Below are positions 17,101 to 24,979 of a stretch of 64,000 bases of DNA, piece by piece. Below the pieces are notes generated by a model, which was given only the letters and a program-made list of their open reading frames with translations, did not search any database and had not been told where the DNA came from. The position numbers were made by a program, and so were the translations under genes. The stretch comes from Streptomyces sp. H39-S7 (GTDB lineage Bacteria; Actinomycetota; Actinomycetes; Streptomycetales; Streptomycetaceae), in assembly GCF_027158205.1 (NCBI RefSeq), contig NZ_JAPVLU010000007.1:124001-188000 (forward strand), read 5' to 3'. How positions within the stretch are numbered: the stretch's first letter is position 1; each line of letters opens with the position of its first letter.

Positions 17101-18306
17101 CGCGACCTGTACGCCTACGACACGACCGCGGGGACCTGGACCAAGAAGGCGTCCGCGGCCGACACCCGTGAGGCGCCCGCCCACGGAGTCATCGGCGGCA
17201 AGTTCTACGTCGCGGGCGGCTGGGGAGCCTCCGGCGCCCCCGACGCCAAGCTGGAGGTCTACGACCCCGCGACCGACGCCTGGTCCACCGGCGCGGCGAC
17301 TCCCAAGCCGTACGCCGGCTCGGGCAGTGCCGTCGTCAACGGCAAGCTGTACGTCGTCGGCGGCTGCACCGCGACCGTCTGCGGCAGCACCGACGTGTCG
17401 GTCTACAACGCGGCGTCCGACAGCTGGTCCGCCGCGGCCGCCTACCCGGAGTCCATCTCCTGGGAGGCGTGCGGCGCCATCAGCGGCAAGCTGTACTGCT
17501 CCGGCGGGACCACCGACGCGGGCACCGTCAAGGGCGGCTACGTCTACGACCCGGCGACCGACGCCTGGTCGCCGATCGCCGACCAGCCCACCGACCAGTG
17601 GGGCACGTCGTACACCTCCGCCAACGGCCTGCTGCTGATCGCCGGCGGCGCCATCAACAGCGGTGCGGCCATCACCAACCAGGCGTGGGCCTACAACCCG
17701 GCCGACAACACCTGGAGCGCACTGCCCAACGCCAACGCGTCGGTCTACCGCGGTGGCGCGGGACCGGGCTTCTACGCGATCGGCGGCCTGGCGGGCCAGA
17801 CGCCCGTCAAGACGGCCGAGCTGCTGCCCGGCTACGACCAGGCGGACAGCGCCGACGTCAGCTGGCTGAGCGAGAGCACGGACACGCTGACCGTGGCGGC
17901 CGGCGCGACGGTCTCCTTCACCGTCACGCTGGACGCGTCGGTCCCGGAGGTCACCCAGCCGGGCACGTTCCACGCCTCGCTGGCGCTGACCAGCGACACC
18001 CCCTACCGGCTGGACCCGATAGGCGTCACCTTCACCGTCAAGCCCCCGGCCACCTGGGGCAAGATCACCGGCACGGTGACCGGAGCCGGCACGCCGCTGG
18101 CGGGCGCGACCGTCCAGATCAACACCTGGGCGACGCACTACACGCTCAAGACGGGCACGGACGGCACGTACGCCCTGTGGCTCGACGTCCGCAACAACCC
18201 GCTCACCCTGATCATCGCCAAGGACGGCTACCAGCCGGCCACGACCACCGTGAAGATCAAGAAGGGAGCGGTCATCACCAGCAACTTCAACCTCCTGAAG
18301 AGTTGA
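14158..18306 (+). CDS. Secreted sedolisin-like (S53) peptidase fused to Kelch and Ig-like modules
   Basis: A 1382-residue secreted protein. The TTG at 14158 is chosen because AGGAG lies seven bases upstream and a twin-basic N-terminus plus hydrophobic signal ending ATASA follows. The peptidase occupies about residues 50-420: Glu165 and Asp169 in GEISLDVDM, Asp251 in SSGDSDYG and Ser350 in YGGTSAAS form the Ser-Glu-Asp set of sedolisins. The large pro-kumamolisin domain is absent. Then come carboxypeptidase-regulatory-like folds (about 425-590), a jelly-roll/MAM-like region (600-765), a third such fold (770-860), an Ig-like segment, about five Kelch repeats (945-1225), another Ig-like segment, and a final carboxypeptidase-regulatory-like fold. 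Likely an acid-tolerant extracellular protease. A strong terminator follows. Confidence 0.9.
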   Translation: MRIPIQRRPGRRRGVASVIAAAASATVALLGLQLPAAATASAAPAAPVARPDVTAQCGAAKPGQFSCFALRRTDLKGTVGIHAATPNGFGPSDLQSAYALPADGGAGQTVAIVDAYDNPTAEADLAVYRAQYGLPACTTANGCFKKVSQRGGTDYPAPDTGWAGEISLDVDMVSAAAPNAHILLVEADDPSFENLGAAVDQAVALGAKYVSNSYGTAYSSTPGSGEDPSETTAMDPYYNHPGVAIVASSGDSDYGVSYPAASQYVTAVGGTALARDAGSGRGWTESVWHNAYGGPGSGCSLYEPKPAFQTDSPCAKRAVADVSAVSDPLTGVAVYQTYGASGWSVYGGTSAASPIIAGVYAAAGTPGAGTYPNAYPYAKPGALNDVTSGINGTCTPAYLCTAGTGYDGPTGLGTPNGLDAFRSGPHGVISGTVTDHTTGAPLAGAQVKAGDHSAVSDAAGAYQLDIPPGSYDVSASAYGYATKTVASVVLTDGGTVTQSFALDAVPRQTVSGKVADGSGHGWPLYAKITVDGVPGGPVFTDPVTGAYQLTLPQGVSYTLHVTAAYTGYQPVDKAVAVGTADQTVNVAVPVDAIAAQAPGYAVHLNGPTEPFDSTSGAPAGWSVANADGTTGGWGFDDSGKRTNKTGGTGGFAIIDSDHIGSGKHQDSQLLSPSFDLTGKTSPVVGFDTEYKGYSNSTADVDVSADGGTTWTTLWHQTTASVLGPRHVDLPLTAYAGKSDVRLRFHYSGTWAYWWELDNVFVGQRSYDPVPGGLVVGNVTDANTHTGVNGATVSSVDAPAEKTTTAATPDDAALGDGFYWLFSHLTGKHPFAAAAAGYSKASATANVPPDGTVEANLALKAGRLQVTPGAINKTAAWGGTATQKVTVKNTGTAPATLKVGETAGDFVIAKTGGAPLNVVKSGTTKLSLKSDKSGRTAPAAQNAAGTAWQTIADLPVSTGDNVVGVVNGTVYSGFGFTGAADTRDLYAYDTTAGTWTKKASAADTREAPAHGVIGGKFYVAGGWGASGAPDAKLEVYDPATDAWSTGAATPKPYAGSGSAVVNGKLYVVGGCTATVCGSTDVSVYNAASDSWSAAAAYPESISWEACGAISGKLYCSGGTTDAGTVKGGYVYDPATDAWSPIADQPTDQWGTSYTSANGLLLIAGGAINSGAAITNQAWAYNPADNTWSALPNANASVYRGGAGPGFYAIGGLAGQTPVKTAELLPGYDQADSADVSWLSESTDTLTVAAGATVSFTVTLDASVPEVTQPGTFHASLALTSDTPYRLDPIGVTFTVKPPATWGKITGTVTGAGTPLAGATVQINTWATHYTLKTGTDGTYALWLDVRNNPLTLIIAKDGYQPATTTVKIKKGAVITSNFNLLKS

Positions 18307-18334
18307 CGAAAGGTGAGCTGAACCGCTGAGATCC

Positions 18335-18368
18335 GTGGAGGGGACCGGGCGCAACCGGTCCCCTCCAC
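18335..18368 (+). terminator. Hairpin terminator after the sedolisin gene
   Basis: A perfect 14-bp stem (gtggaggggaccgg at 18335-18348, complement 18355-18368) with a six-base loop, 28 bp after the stop and before the next gene on the same strand, so the two genes are probably separate transcription units. Confidence 0.85.
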
Positions 18369-18407
18369 GCGGGCGGCGGCAGCGCCGCCCCAAGGGAAGG
18401 CCGCCGC

Positions 18408-19259
18408 ATGAACACCGCTTGGTCCGGACTGATCGACGACGCCGCGCTGTTCCCGCCGGGGGACGTGCCGCTGCCGCGGGCGCTGCCCGCCCACCTGGGC
18501 TACCGGTCGGCGTGGTTCTCGGACCTCGTCGGCCCCTTCGTCTTCCCGGCCCCCCGGCTCGGCGAGCTCGCCGCCGCCCTCGCGGCGCTCCCCGGCGACG
18601 ACGTCATCCCCATCGGCCTGACCGTGCCCGGCGGCACCCAGGCCCTGCTCCCCGCCCTGGACCTGCTGGCGAAAGTGCCCGCCACCCGGCTCGCGGCCGT
18701 GGAGATCGCGCTGCCCGACGGCGCCGCGACCGGCGAGGCGCTCGCCGTCCTGGACCGCGAGCTCCCCGAGGACATCACCGCCCACGTCGAGGTACCGCGC
18801 GGCGCCCTCGGCCCGGACGTGGCCGACGCCCTCGCCGCCGGCCGCCACCACGCCAAGCTCCGCACCGGCGGCACCGCCGCCGCGGCGTTCCCCGGCGAAG
18901 CGGAACTGGCGGGGGCGATCCTCACCTGCGCGAGCCGCGGACTGCCCTTCAAGTGCACCGCGGGACTGCACCACGCGCTGCGCCACACCGACCCCGCGAC
19001 CGGCTTCGAGCACCACGGCTTCCTCAACGTCCTGCTGGCCACCGAAGCGGCCCTGGACGGCGCCGGCAGCGACACGGTGGCGGCGCTGCTCGCCGAGCGG
19101 ACGGCCGCAACGATCCGCGACCGCGTCGAGCGGCTGGGCGCCGAGGGCGTCACGCGGGTCCGCTCCGCCTTCACCTCCGTCGGCTCCTGCAGCGTCCACG
19201 AGCCCGTCGACGACCTGACCGCCCTGGGCCTGCTGACCGCACCGGCCGAGCAGGGCTGA
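18408..19259 (+). CDS. Conserved hypothetical protein, probable alpha/beta barrel
   Basis: A 283-residue soluble protein starting at an ATG preceded by AAGGGAAGG. It begins MNTAWSGLIDDAALFPPG and has regular alternation of hydrophobic strands and Ala/Leu-rich helices; charged patches HAKLRTGG and PFKCTAGLHHALRH in the second half look like active-site or phosphate-binding loops. I recognise it only as an actinobacterial conserved hypothetical and do not assign a reaction. It runs convergently toward the ArsR-type regulator gene, three bases away. Confidence 0.75.
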   Translation: MNTAWSGLIDDAALFPPGDVPLPRALPAHLGYRSAWFSDLVGPFVFPAPRLGELAAALAALPGDDVIPIGLTVPGGTQALLPALDLLAKVPATRLAAVEIALPDGAATGEALAVLDRELPEDITAHVEVPRGALGPDVADALAAGRHHAKLRTGGTAAAAFPGEAELAGAILTCASRGLPFKCTAGLHHALRHTDPATGFEHHGFLNVLLATEAALDGAGSDTVAALLAERTAATIRDRVERLGAEGVTRVRSAFTSVGSCSVHEPVDDLTALGLLTAPAEQG

Positions 19260-19262
19260 GCG

Positions 19263-20258
19263 CTACCCCGGCGGGGAGGACAGCAGCCGCCCGCCCTGCG
19301 GGGTGCGCAGGTACAGCACCTCCCGGCCCGACCGCGTGCTGCTGACCAGCCCTGCCCGGCGCAGTACACCCAGGTGGTACGAGACCGTCGCGGGGCTGAG
19401 GAAGCGGGTGGAGGCCAGCGCCGTGGTGGTCGCCGGCCGGTCGAGCGAAGCGAGCAGATCGGCGCGGGTCGGGCCCAGCAGCCGGGCCAGTTCCGCGCTG
19501 GGCGGCGCCCCGGCCGCGGCCGGCGGCCGCGCCGGGTAGATCAGCGCCGGCGGCCGGAGCGGCACCCCCCGGACCGGGTCGATGGAGACGCCGATCGCGT
19601 AGGCCACCAGGGACGGCACGAGCAGCACCATCGGCACGGGCAGGGCCACCTCGAAGCGGCTGTCGACGCGGAGGGTTCCGCCGTCCCAGCGGATCGCAGG
19701 ATGCAGCGAGTCGAAGAGGCGGGCGGCGCCGTAGCGGGCCAGGGTCAGGGCCCGCTGGTCGACCTCGGCCTCCAGCACCGCCCGGGCCTGCGGCCAGTGG
19801 GCCGCGAAGCCGCTCTCCCAGTAGCGGCCCAACTCGTCCGCGGCACGCTCGGCCAGATACCGGCCGCCGCGGTCCAGCGTCTCGCGCACCACGTCCGGCA
19901 GTTCCCGTCCCGCCAGCCCGTTCGCGGGGCGGCCGACGCGCACTGCCTCCATTTCGGCAACGATCCGCTCCGGCGGGGTGGTGCGCACCTGCTCCAGCTC
20001 GTCGGCGACATCGGGGGAGGGGACACCCGGATACGGAGTCAGGAAGTCCGGCAGATAGCCGGCCCGGTCCACCGCGAGCGCCGTCAGCAGTGGCAGGTCC
20101 TCCCGGCGCAGCAGCCGCCGGGCCCGGTGGACCCAGGGATCCGCGCTCAGCGGTCCCGGCACCCCCCACGGCATCAGGGTGCCGGCCGCCTCGAGCAGCG
20201 GTGAGACGGCGAACCTGGACCTGGCCAGCCCGGTGGAGTCCACTGCCAGTCGGATCAT
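19263..20258 (-). CDS. ArsR-like winged-helix regulator with N-terminal DUF5937-type domain
   Basis: A 331-residue protein. The ATG at 20258 has GGGGGAG six bases upstream; the open frame further upstream lacks a start site. The long N-terminal part (about 1-240, beginning MIRLAVDSTGLARSRFAVSP) is typical of a Streptomyces regulator family; the C-terminal 90 residues form a winged helix (FLSPATVSYHLGVLRRAGLV, wing SGREVLYLR) of the ArsR type. It probably represses its own promoter and perhaps a neighbour; the divergent hydrolase is now broken and may have been its target. Confidence 0.82.
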   Translation of the reverse strand: MIRLAVDSTGLARSRFAVSPLLEAAGTLMPWGVPGPLSADPWVHRARRLLRREDLPLLTALAVDRAGYLPDFLTPYPGVPSPDVADELEQVRTTPPERIVAEMEAVRVGRPANGLAGRELPDVVRETLDRGGRYLAERAADELGRYWESGFAAHWPQARAVLEAEVDQRALTLARYGAARLFDSLHPAIRWDGGTLRVDSRFEVALPVPMVLLVPSLVAYAIGVSIDPVRGVPLRPPALIYPARPPAAAGAPPSAELARLLGPTRADLLASLDRPATTTALASTRFLSPATVSYHLGVLRRAGLVSSTRSGREVLYLRTPQGGRLLSSPPG

Positions 20259-20455
20259 GCTCTCCCCCGGGGCCCCGCGGCTCTCGCACCCTTTGAACCT
20301 CATCGAATCCTGGCACAAACGCTCGCGGTACGGCGGGGCACGTAGCAGCCTGTGCGGTGCGGGGGCGCACCGTCGGACGGACGGGGGAGTCCGGGCGGCG
20401 CGCCCCCGTTCGGCCGGACAACCACGGCGGAACAACGGGGATGGGGGACGGGTCC

Positions 20456-21127
20456 ATGGTCGCAGTGCGGTTCCGCGAACGGGCGGGCGACGGCCACCGC
20501 GCCCCAGCGCACGGGTCATCTCATCGGGCAGGCGCCGTGCCCGGGGCCGTCCTGGACATGCTCACCACCTACGAGTTCGTCGACCCGGACTACAAGGGCG
20601 TCCCCGAGGCGCTGCACCTGGCGGCGGCGGGCCGGCCGCAGACCCTGCAGGGGTACATCGACGGCACCCGGGAAGGGTCGGCGGCCACGGCCGAGCAACT
20701 CAGCCAAGGTCTGCACGCCAGCACGCTGTGCGCCGACTACCGCTACCCGTGGGGCACCTCCGACACGCCGGTCGAGGGCCGGGCCGCGGCTCTGGACCGG
20801 GTCGAGCGCAAGCTCGCCCCGGCCCGGACCTGGCCCTTCGACGCGGCCACCGCCACCCGTAACGGCTTCCTCCTGAGCTGCCTGGACTGGCCGCGGGAAC
20901 CCGTGCCGCAGGCCCCGCCCCGTCACCGGAAGCTGCCCCGGGTGCCGGTGCTGCTGCTCGGCGGCGACCGGGACGTGTCCACCCCGGTGGAATGGCTCCG
21001 CCAGGAGGCGAAGATGGCGCCGCTCGGTCAGGTCGTGATCGTGCCCGGCGCGGCGCACTCCGTGCAGACCCGGGCCGCCAGTGACGCCGGACGCCGGGCG
21101 GTCTACGACTTCCTGCTGCACGGCTGA
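20456..21127 (+). pseudogene. Alpha/beta hydrolase remnant (C-terminal half only)
   Basis: The frame encodes the cap and C-terminal part of an alpha/beta hydrolase of the secreted tripeptidyl-aminopeptidase (TAP-like) type: LLTTYEF-like cap start near 20570, then LLLGGDRDVSTP with the catalytic Asp and PGAAHSVQTR with the catalytic His. The N-terminal half with the GxSxG nucleophile elbow is missing, and the sequence upstream to the divergent promoter contains no such elbow. Full-length relatives are about 480-530 residues. Hence a beheaded, catalytically dead gene; an ATG at 20456 could still allow expression of the fragment. Confidence 0.75.
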
Positions 21128-21144
21128 CGGCGGCCCGTCGAACG

Positions 21145-21190
21145 CGAGGCCCCCGCCGGCCCCCTTCCCCGGGCACCGGCAGGGGCCTCG
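21145..21190. terminator. Hairpin between convergent genes
   Basis: Stem cgaggcccc (21145-21153) with ggggcctcg (21182-21190), one mismatch, then gccgg with ccggc; loop about 16 bases. It separates the hydrolase remnant from the minus-strand SDR gene. Confidence 0.65.
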
Positions 21191-21211
21191 TCGGCTGTGC
21201 GGCGTCCGCGG

Positions 21212-21961
21212 TCAGATGCCGCCGTCGACGTTGAGGGTCTCGCCGGTGAGGTACGAGGAGATGTCGCTGAGCAGGAAGAGCACCGGGCCCGCGAGTTCCG
21301 GGACGGTGCCCAGGCGGCCGAGTGCGGTCTTCTTGGAGTACATCTGCCGCATCCCGTCGGCGCGTTCCTGCGGCATCGCCGCGAAGGCCTCGGTCTCGAT
21401 GATGCCGGGGGCCACGACGTTGACGCGGATGCCGCGCGGACCCAGTTCCACGGCCAGCGAGCGTGACAGCCCGATCATCGCGGCCTTCGCCGCCGTGTAG
21501 TGCGCCCGCAGCGGGATGCCGGCCGCGGCCCCGCGCGCGCCGATGTTGACCACGGAGGCGCCTTCGCCGAACAGCGGCAGCGACTGCTGGATCACCCGGT
21601 ACGCCGCCGTCACATGGGAGTCCAGGACCCGGGACCACTCCTCGGCGGGGAGTTCACCGAAGGGGACGTGACTGATGACACCGGCGTTGTTGACGACGCC
21701 GTCGAGCCGGCCGAAGCGCTCCTTGGCCTCGCCGACCAGCCCGTCGATCTCGGCGATCTCGAGCACGTCCGCCCGCACCACATGGTGGTCGCCGCCGGTC
21801 TCGGCCAGTGCCTTGACCAGGGATTCGACCGCTTCCCCCTCCTGCCGGTAGCAGGTGATCACATCGGCCCCGGCCGCCGCGGCCGCCAGCACGATGCCGC
21901 GGCCGATGCCCCGGCTGCCACCGGTGACCAGGATCTTCTTGCCTGTCAGCGTGATTCCCAC
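21212..21961 (-). CDS. Short-chain dehydrogenase-like protein lacking the catalytic serine
   Basis: A 249-residue FabG-like classical SDR. The nucleotide site GGSRGIG is at residues 14-20, NNAG at 91-94, and the active-site pair Tyr155-x3-Lys159 is present. The serine normally 13 residues before the Tyr is replaced by alanine (IGA, Ala142). The GTG start at 21961 is preceded by GGAGGGACAGGG. It probably binds NAD(P)H; it may be a weak reductase, a dehydratase-like or cofactor-binding catalyst, or a non-catalytic partner. Last gene of a minus-strand unit with a second SDR, a BBE-type flavoprotein and a small barrel protein. Confidence 0.88.
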   Translation of the reverse strand: MGITLTGKKILVTGGSRGIGRGIVLAAAAAGADVITCYRQEGEAVESLVKALAETGGDHHVVRADVLEIAEIDGLVGEAKERFGRLDGVVNNAGVISHVPFGELPAEEWSRVLDSHVTAAYRVIQQSLPLFGEGASVVNIGARGAAAGIPLRAHYTAAKAAMIGLSRSLAVELGPRGIRVNVVAPGIIETEAFAAMPQERADGMRQMYSKKTALGRLGTVPELAGPVLFLLSDISSYLTGETLNVDGGI

Positions 21962-21992
21962 GTTCCCTGTCCCTCCGCAGTGCCGACGGGGC

Positions 21993-22796
21993 TCACACGC
22001 AGCCGTCGACGTGGATGTTCTGACCCGTGATGTACGTCGAGAGGTCGCTCAGCAGGAACAGCACCGATCCGGCGATCTCCTCGACGCTGCCGAGCCGGCC
22101 GAGCGCGGTGAAGGAGGAGAACATCTTGCGCTGGAACGCGGCGACCTGCGGGGGGAGGTCGTCCATCGCCTCGGTGTCGATCCGGCCGGGCGACAGGGTG
22201 TTGACCCGGATGCCCCGGGGCCCGAGTTCACGGGCCAGGGAGCGGGTCATGCCGACCAGGGCCGCCTTGACGGCGGTGTAGTGCACTCCGCCGTCGATGC
22301 CGATGAACGCCACTGTGGACCCGATGTTGACGATCGAGGAGCCGGGAGCCAGCAGGTCGAGCGAGCGGTGGATGACGAGGTGTGCCGCGGTGAGGTTGCC
22401 GTCCACCGTGGCGGCCCACTGAGCCGCGTCCAGCTCCGCGTACGGCGTCGGGACGTAGGTGCCGGCGTTGTTGACGATCGCGTCGAGGCCGCCGAAGCGG
22501 GCCTCGCAGGCGTCGGCGATCTCCTCGATGTCCGCCGCCTTGGTGGCGTCGGCGCGCAGCACGAGGTGCTTGCCGCCGGTGGCCGCGAGCTCCGCCTCCA
22601 GCGTGGTGACCGCGTCACCGGGCTGCCGGTAGCAGGTGGCGACCTGCGCTCCGGCCCGCGCCGCGGCGAGCACGATGCCGCGCCCGATGCCGCGCGAGCC
22701 GCCGGTGACGAGGATGCGCTTGCCCTGCAGGTCCCAGCTGCTGGGGCTCTGCGGGGTCGTGTCGGGGTCGACGGTGTGGTCGTGGTCCAGGGTCAT
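21993..22796 (-). CDS. Short-chain dehydrogenase/reductase with complete active site
   Basis: A 267-residue classical SDR with GGSRGIG (residues 32-38), NNAG (109-112) and the intact triad Ser160, Tyr173, Lys177, so an active NAD(P)H-dependent ketoreductase or alcohol dehydrogenase is expected. A 20-residue acidic N-terminal extension precedes the fold. ATG with GGGAGC upstream; it begins one base after the flavoprotein stop, so they are co-transcribed. It is clearly a paralogue of the adjacent SDR (matching stretches such as VLAAARAGA and YITGQN versus YLTGET), probably an old tandem duplication in which one copy lost its serine. Confidence 0.92.
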   Translation of the reverse strand: MTLDHDHTVDPDTTPQSPSSWDLQGKRILVTGGSRGIGRGIVLAAARAGAQVATCYRQPGDAVTTLEAELAATGGKHLVLRADATKAADIEEIADACEARFGGLDAIVNNAGTYVPTPYAELDAAQWAATVDGNLTAAHLVIHRSLDLLAPGSSIVNIGSTVAFIGIDGGVHYTAVKAALVGMTRSLARELGPRGIRVNTLSPGRIDTEAMDDLPPQVAAFQRKMFSSFTALGRLGSVEEIAGSVLFLLSDLSTYITGQNIHVDGCV

Positions 22797-22797
22797 C

Positions 22798-24255
22798 TCA
22801 GCTCCCGATGCTCTGCGAATGCCGGAAGAAGTTGTCCGGGTCGTACTGCCGCTTGATGTCGAGCAGCCGGGGGTGGTTCTCGCCGTAGTACGCGGCGCCC
22901 CAGTCCTCCGGAGTGCGGGAACTGGGGAAGTTGATGTACGAGCCGCTGGCGATCGGGGCGAGCGCCGCAGTGGCCCCGTCGGCCCAGGCGGTGATGTCCG
23001 CGACGGTCTCCGGCGCCGGTACGTCCTCGCGCACCGCCATCTGGTAGCCCGTCAGGAACTGCGCGTCGCGGTGCACGTACGCGGTGTCGGCCCTGCCGAC
23101 CTCGTTGGCCACCCCGCCCAGGGCGATGCACAGCAGGTACCGCTCGTTGTCCCGCCGGGGGTCCCACGCGTCGAGCAGCCGGCTCGCCTCGTCCCGGGTC
23201 ACCGGGCGGTTCGTGAGGGCGTAGCTCTGCCGGGTGAAGGGGTGGCGGTGGCCGATCGCCAGCGGGTTGTGGCCGGTGCGGTGGCACTGGGCGACGGACT
23301 TGTCGTCGCACAGCCGCTCGTGCATGACCTCGCTGTACGGCAGGGGTTCGCCCACGGTCCGCTTGACCGGCCGGACGCCCACCCGCTCCGCCAACTCGTC
23401 GAGCAGCGTCTCCAGTTCGCCCTTCGGCCCGTGGTAGGCGCCCCAGACGTTGATGATCGGCGCATCGTGCGGGCTGAACATCTGCGGCAGCACGACGAGG
23501 GAGGATCCCAGGTCGTTCGGGGCGCTCGCGCACCACTCCTGCCAGGCGGTCAGGACGTCCGCGGCCTGGCCGAAGTCCCACATGGTGTCGTAGCCGACCA
23601 GCAGTGGCGCGTCGATCGGGCGGACGTCGAAGTCCACCACGATCCCGAAGTTGCCGCCCCCGCCGCCGCGCACCGCCCAGTACAGGTCCGGGTCGTGGGT
23701 GTCGGAGCAGCGGATCACCCGGCCGTCGGCCAGCAGCACCCGCGCCGAGACGACCCGGTCGCTGCCGACGCCGAACTTGCGGGTCTGCCAGCCGAGGCCG
23801 CCACCGGACAGGAAGCCGCCGGCGCTCACCGTGGGGAAGGTGCCGGTGACGAGCTGGGTGCCCGTCGACTTCAGGGTGTCCAGCGCGTCCACCGACTGGG
23901 TGCCCGCGCCGAGCCGCACCGAGCCGTTGCAGACCAGCACATGGTTGATCCGGGACAGGTCGACGACCAGCCCCGGACCCGTGGACCAGCCGTTGAAGCT
24001 GTGCCCGCCGCTGCGGGTGTGCAGCGGCAGGTCGTGCTCCCGGGCGAAGCGCACGCAGGCGCGCAGATCGTACGGCGATTCGCAGTAGGCGACGGCCTGC
24101 GGATCGATGACGTCGTACTCCTTGTTCTGCAACTGCCGCGCGTGGTCGTAGCCCGTGTCGGAGGGGAGGACGACGTCGCCGCGGAGCAGGGAGCGCAGTC
24201 CTTCCCATACGGCGGAGCCGGGGGCGGCGCGGAGCAGAGTCTGTTCGGTGGCCAA
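22798..24255 (-). CDS. BBE-type FAD-linked oxidoreductase
   Basis: A 485-residue flavoprotein of the berberine-bridge-enzyme family. A TTG start at 24255 has GGGAGGA seven bases upstream. The N-terminal FAD-binding PCMH domain contains RSGGHSFNGW, whose His is the usual covalent FAD attachment residue. The second attachment residue, a Cys in the GxCPxV motif, is replaced by Phe (GTFPTV), so single rather than double covalent linkage is expected. The C-terminal BBE domain ends in WGAAYYGENHPRL and YDPDNFFRH. Bacterial relatives oxidise sugars or perform late oxidations of polyketides and alkaloids. No export signal is seen. Co-transcribed with two SDRs. Confidence 0.92.
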   Translation of the reverse strand: MATEQTLLRAAPGSAVWEGLRSLLRGDVVLPSDTGYDHARQLQNKEYDVIDPQAVAYCESPYDLRACVRFAREHDLPLHTRSGGHSFNGWSTGPGLVVDLSRINHVLVCNGSVRLGAGTQSVDALDTLKSTGTQLVTGTFPTVSAGGFLSGGGLGWQTRKFGVGSDRVVSARVLLADGRVIRCSDTHDPDLYWAVRGGGGGNFGIVVDFDVRPIDAPLLVGYDTMWDFGQAADVLTAWQEWCASAPNDLGSSLVVLPQMFSPHDAPIINVWGAYHGPKGELETLLDELAERVGVRPVKRTVGEPLPYSEVMHERLCDDKSVAQCHRTGHNPLAIGHRHPFTRQSYALTNRPVTRDEASRLLDAWDPRRDNERYLLCIALGGVANEVGRADTAYVHRDAQFLTGYQMAVREDVPAPETVADITAWADGATAALAPIASGSYINFPSSRTPEDWGAAYYGENHPRLLDIKRQYDPDNFFRHSQSIGS

Positions 24256-24356
24256 AGTTCGTTCCTCCCGGGAACTGTTCAGGGAGACAGCGGACCGCTC
24301 GGCGCCGCGCGCGCCGGTGCTCGCACGGGACAGGGGCTGAGCCGGGCCGGTTCCGG

Positions 24357-24731
24357 CTACTTGTCGATGCCGTACTTCACGGCGACGACCTTCGAACCGC
24401 CGTGGCCGCGCTGCCGGTTGCCCTGCGGGTCGTAGAACGACGCGCCGCCGAGCCCCTCCCAGCGCGTGTCGGAGACGAACTCGCCCTCGACGTTGATGTG
24501 CGCCTCGCCGACGAGCTTGCCCGCCTCGTCGGTCGCGAGGATGTGGAAGTTGTACTCGAAGGTGTCCTCACCGGTGAGCGCCCAGTTGCCCAGGCCGATG
24601 TTCTTGGTGTTCGTCTGGGTGGAGGTGACCCCGCCGTCGGCGGAGAAGGAGACCAGCCCGAAGGTGGCCTCGCCGTCGTTGTCGAGTTCGGTCGTCCAGG
24701 TACCGACCAGTCGTCCGCTCGCTTCACTCAT
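24357..24731 (-). CDS. Small calycin/allene-oxide-cyclase-like barrel protein
   Basis: A 124-residue protein made almost entirely of predicted beta strands with regular Gly turns (LVGTWTTELD, GLVSFSADGGV, GLGNWALTGEDTFEYNF, GEAHINVEGEFV), a pattern of lipocalin-like or AOC-like eight-stranded barrels. Small barrels of these classes in actinobacterial clusters include cyclases (PyrI4- and AbyU-type) and ligand carriers. That link rests on fold resemblance, not on a recognised active site. First gene of the minus-strand unit containing the flavoprotein and two SDRs and divergent from the third SDR and P450, so a role in the same pathway is likely. Confidence 0.65.
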   Translation of the reverse strand: MSEASGRLVGTWTTELDNDGEATFGLVSFSADGGVTSTQTNTKNIGLGNWALTGEDTFEYNFHILATDEAGKLVGEAHINVEGEFVSDTRWEGLGGASFYDPQGNRQRGHGGSKVVAVKYGIDK

Positions 24732-24979
24732 CGCAGCTGTCCTCCATCAGTTCGGCCGGGCCCGGTCAGGGCTCCGCTCCACCCCGCGGGCGGTCGGACA
24801 GGACGCTGACAGGACGGTCTTGAGGAGTGGTCGAACCGTCGTGCAGCCCGCCGGCACCGCCCCGCCCGCAGTTGACCGTGATTCGAGCCGCAGGCCTGAT
24901 GCTCGGGCTCGAGCGCCACTCGCGGGACGCGCTGCCATACGAACGCCGTTGCCCTGACCACGAAAGCGGGTTGTCCCGG

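Noticed and set aside
15055..18393. 1112-codon open frame antisense to the sedolisin gene
   Set aside because: It is the mirror of a strong, domain-rich gene in GC-biased DNA; its own product is low-complexity Gly/Val/Arg sequence.
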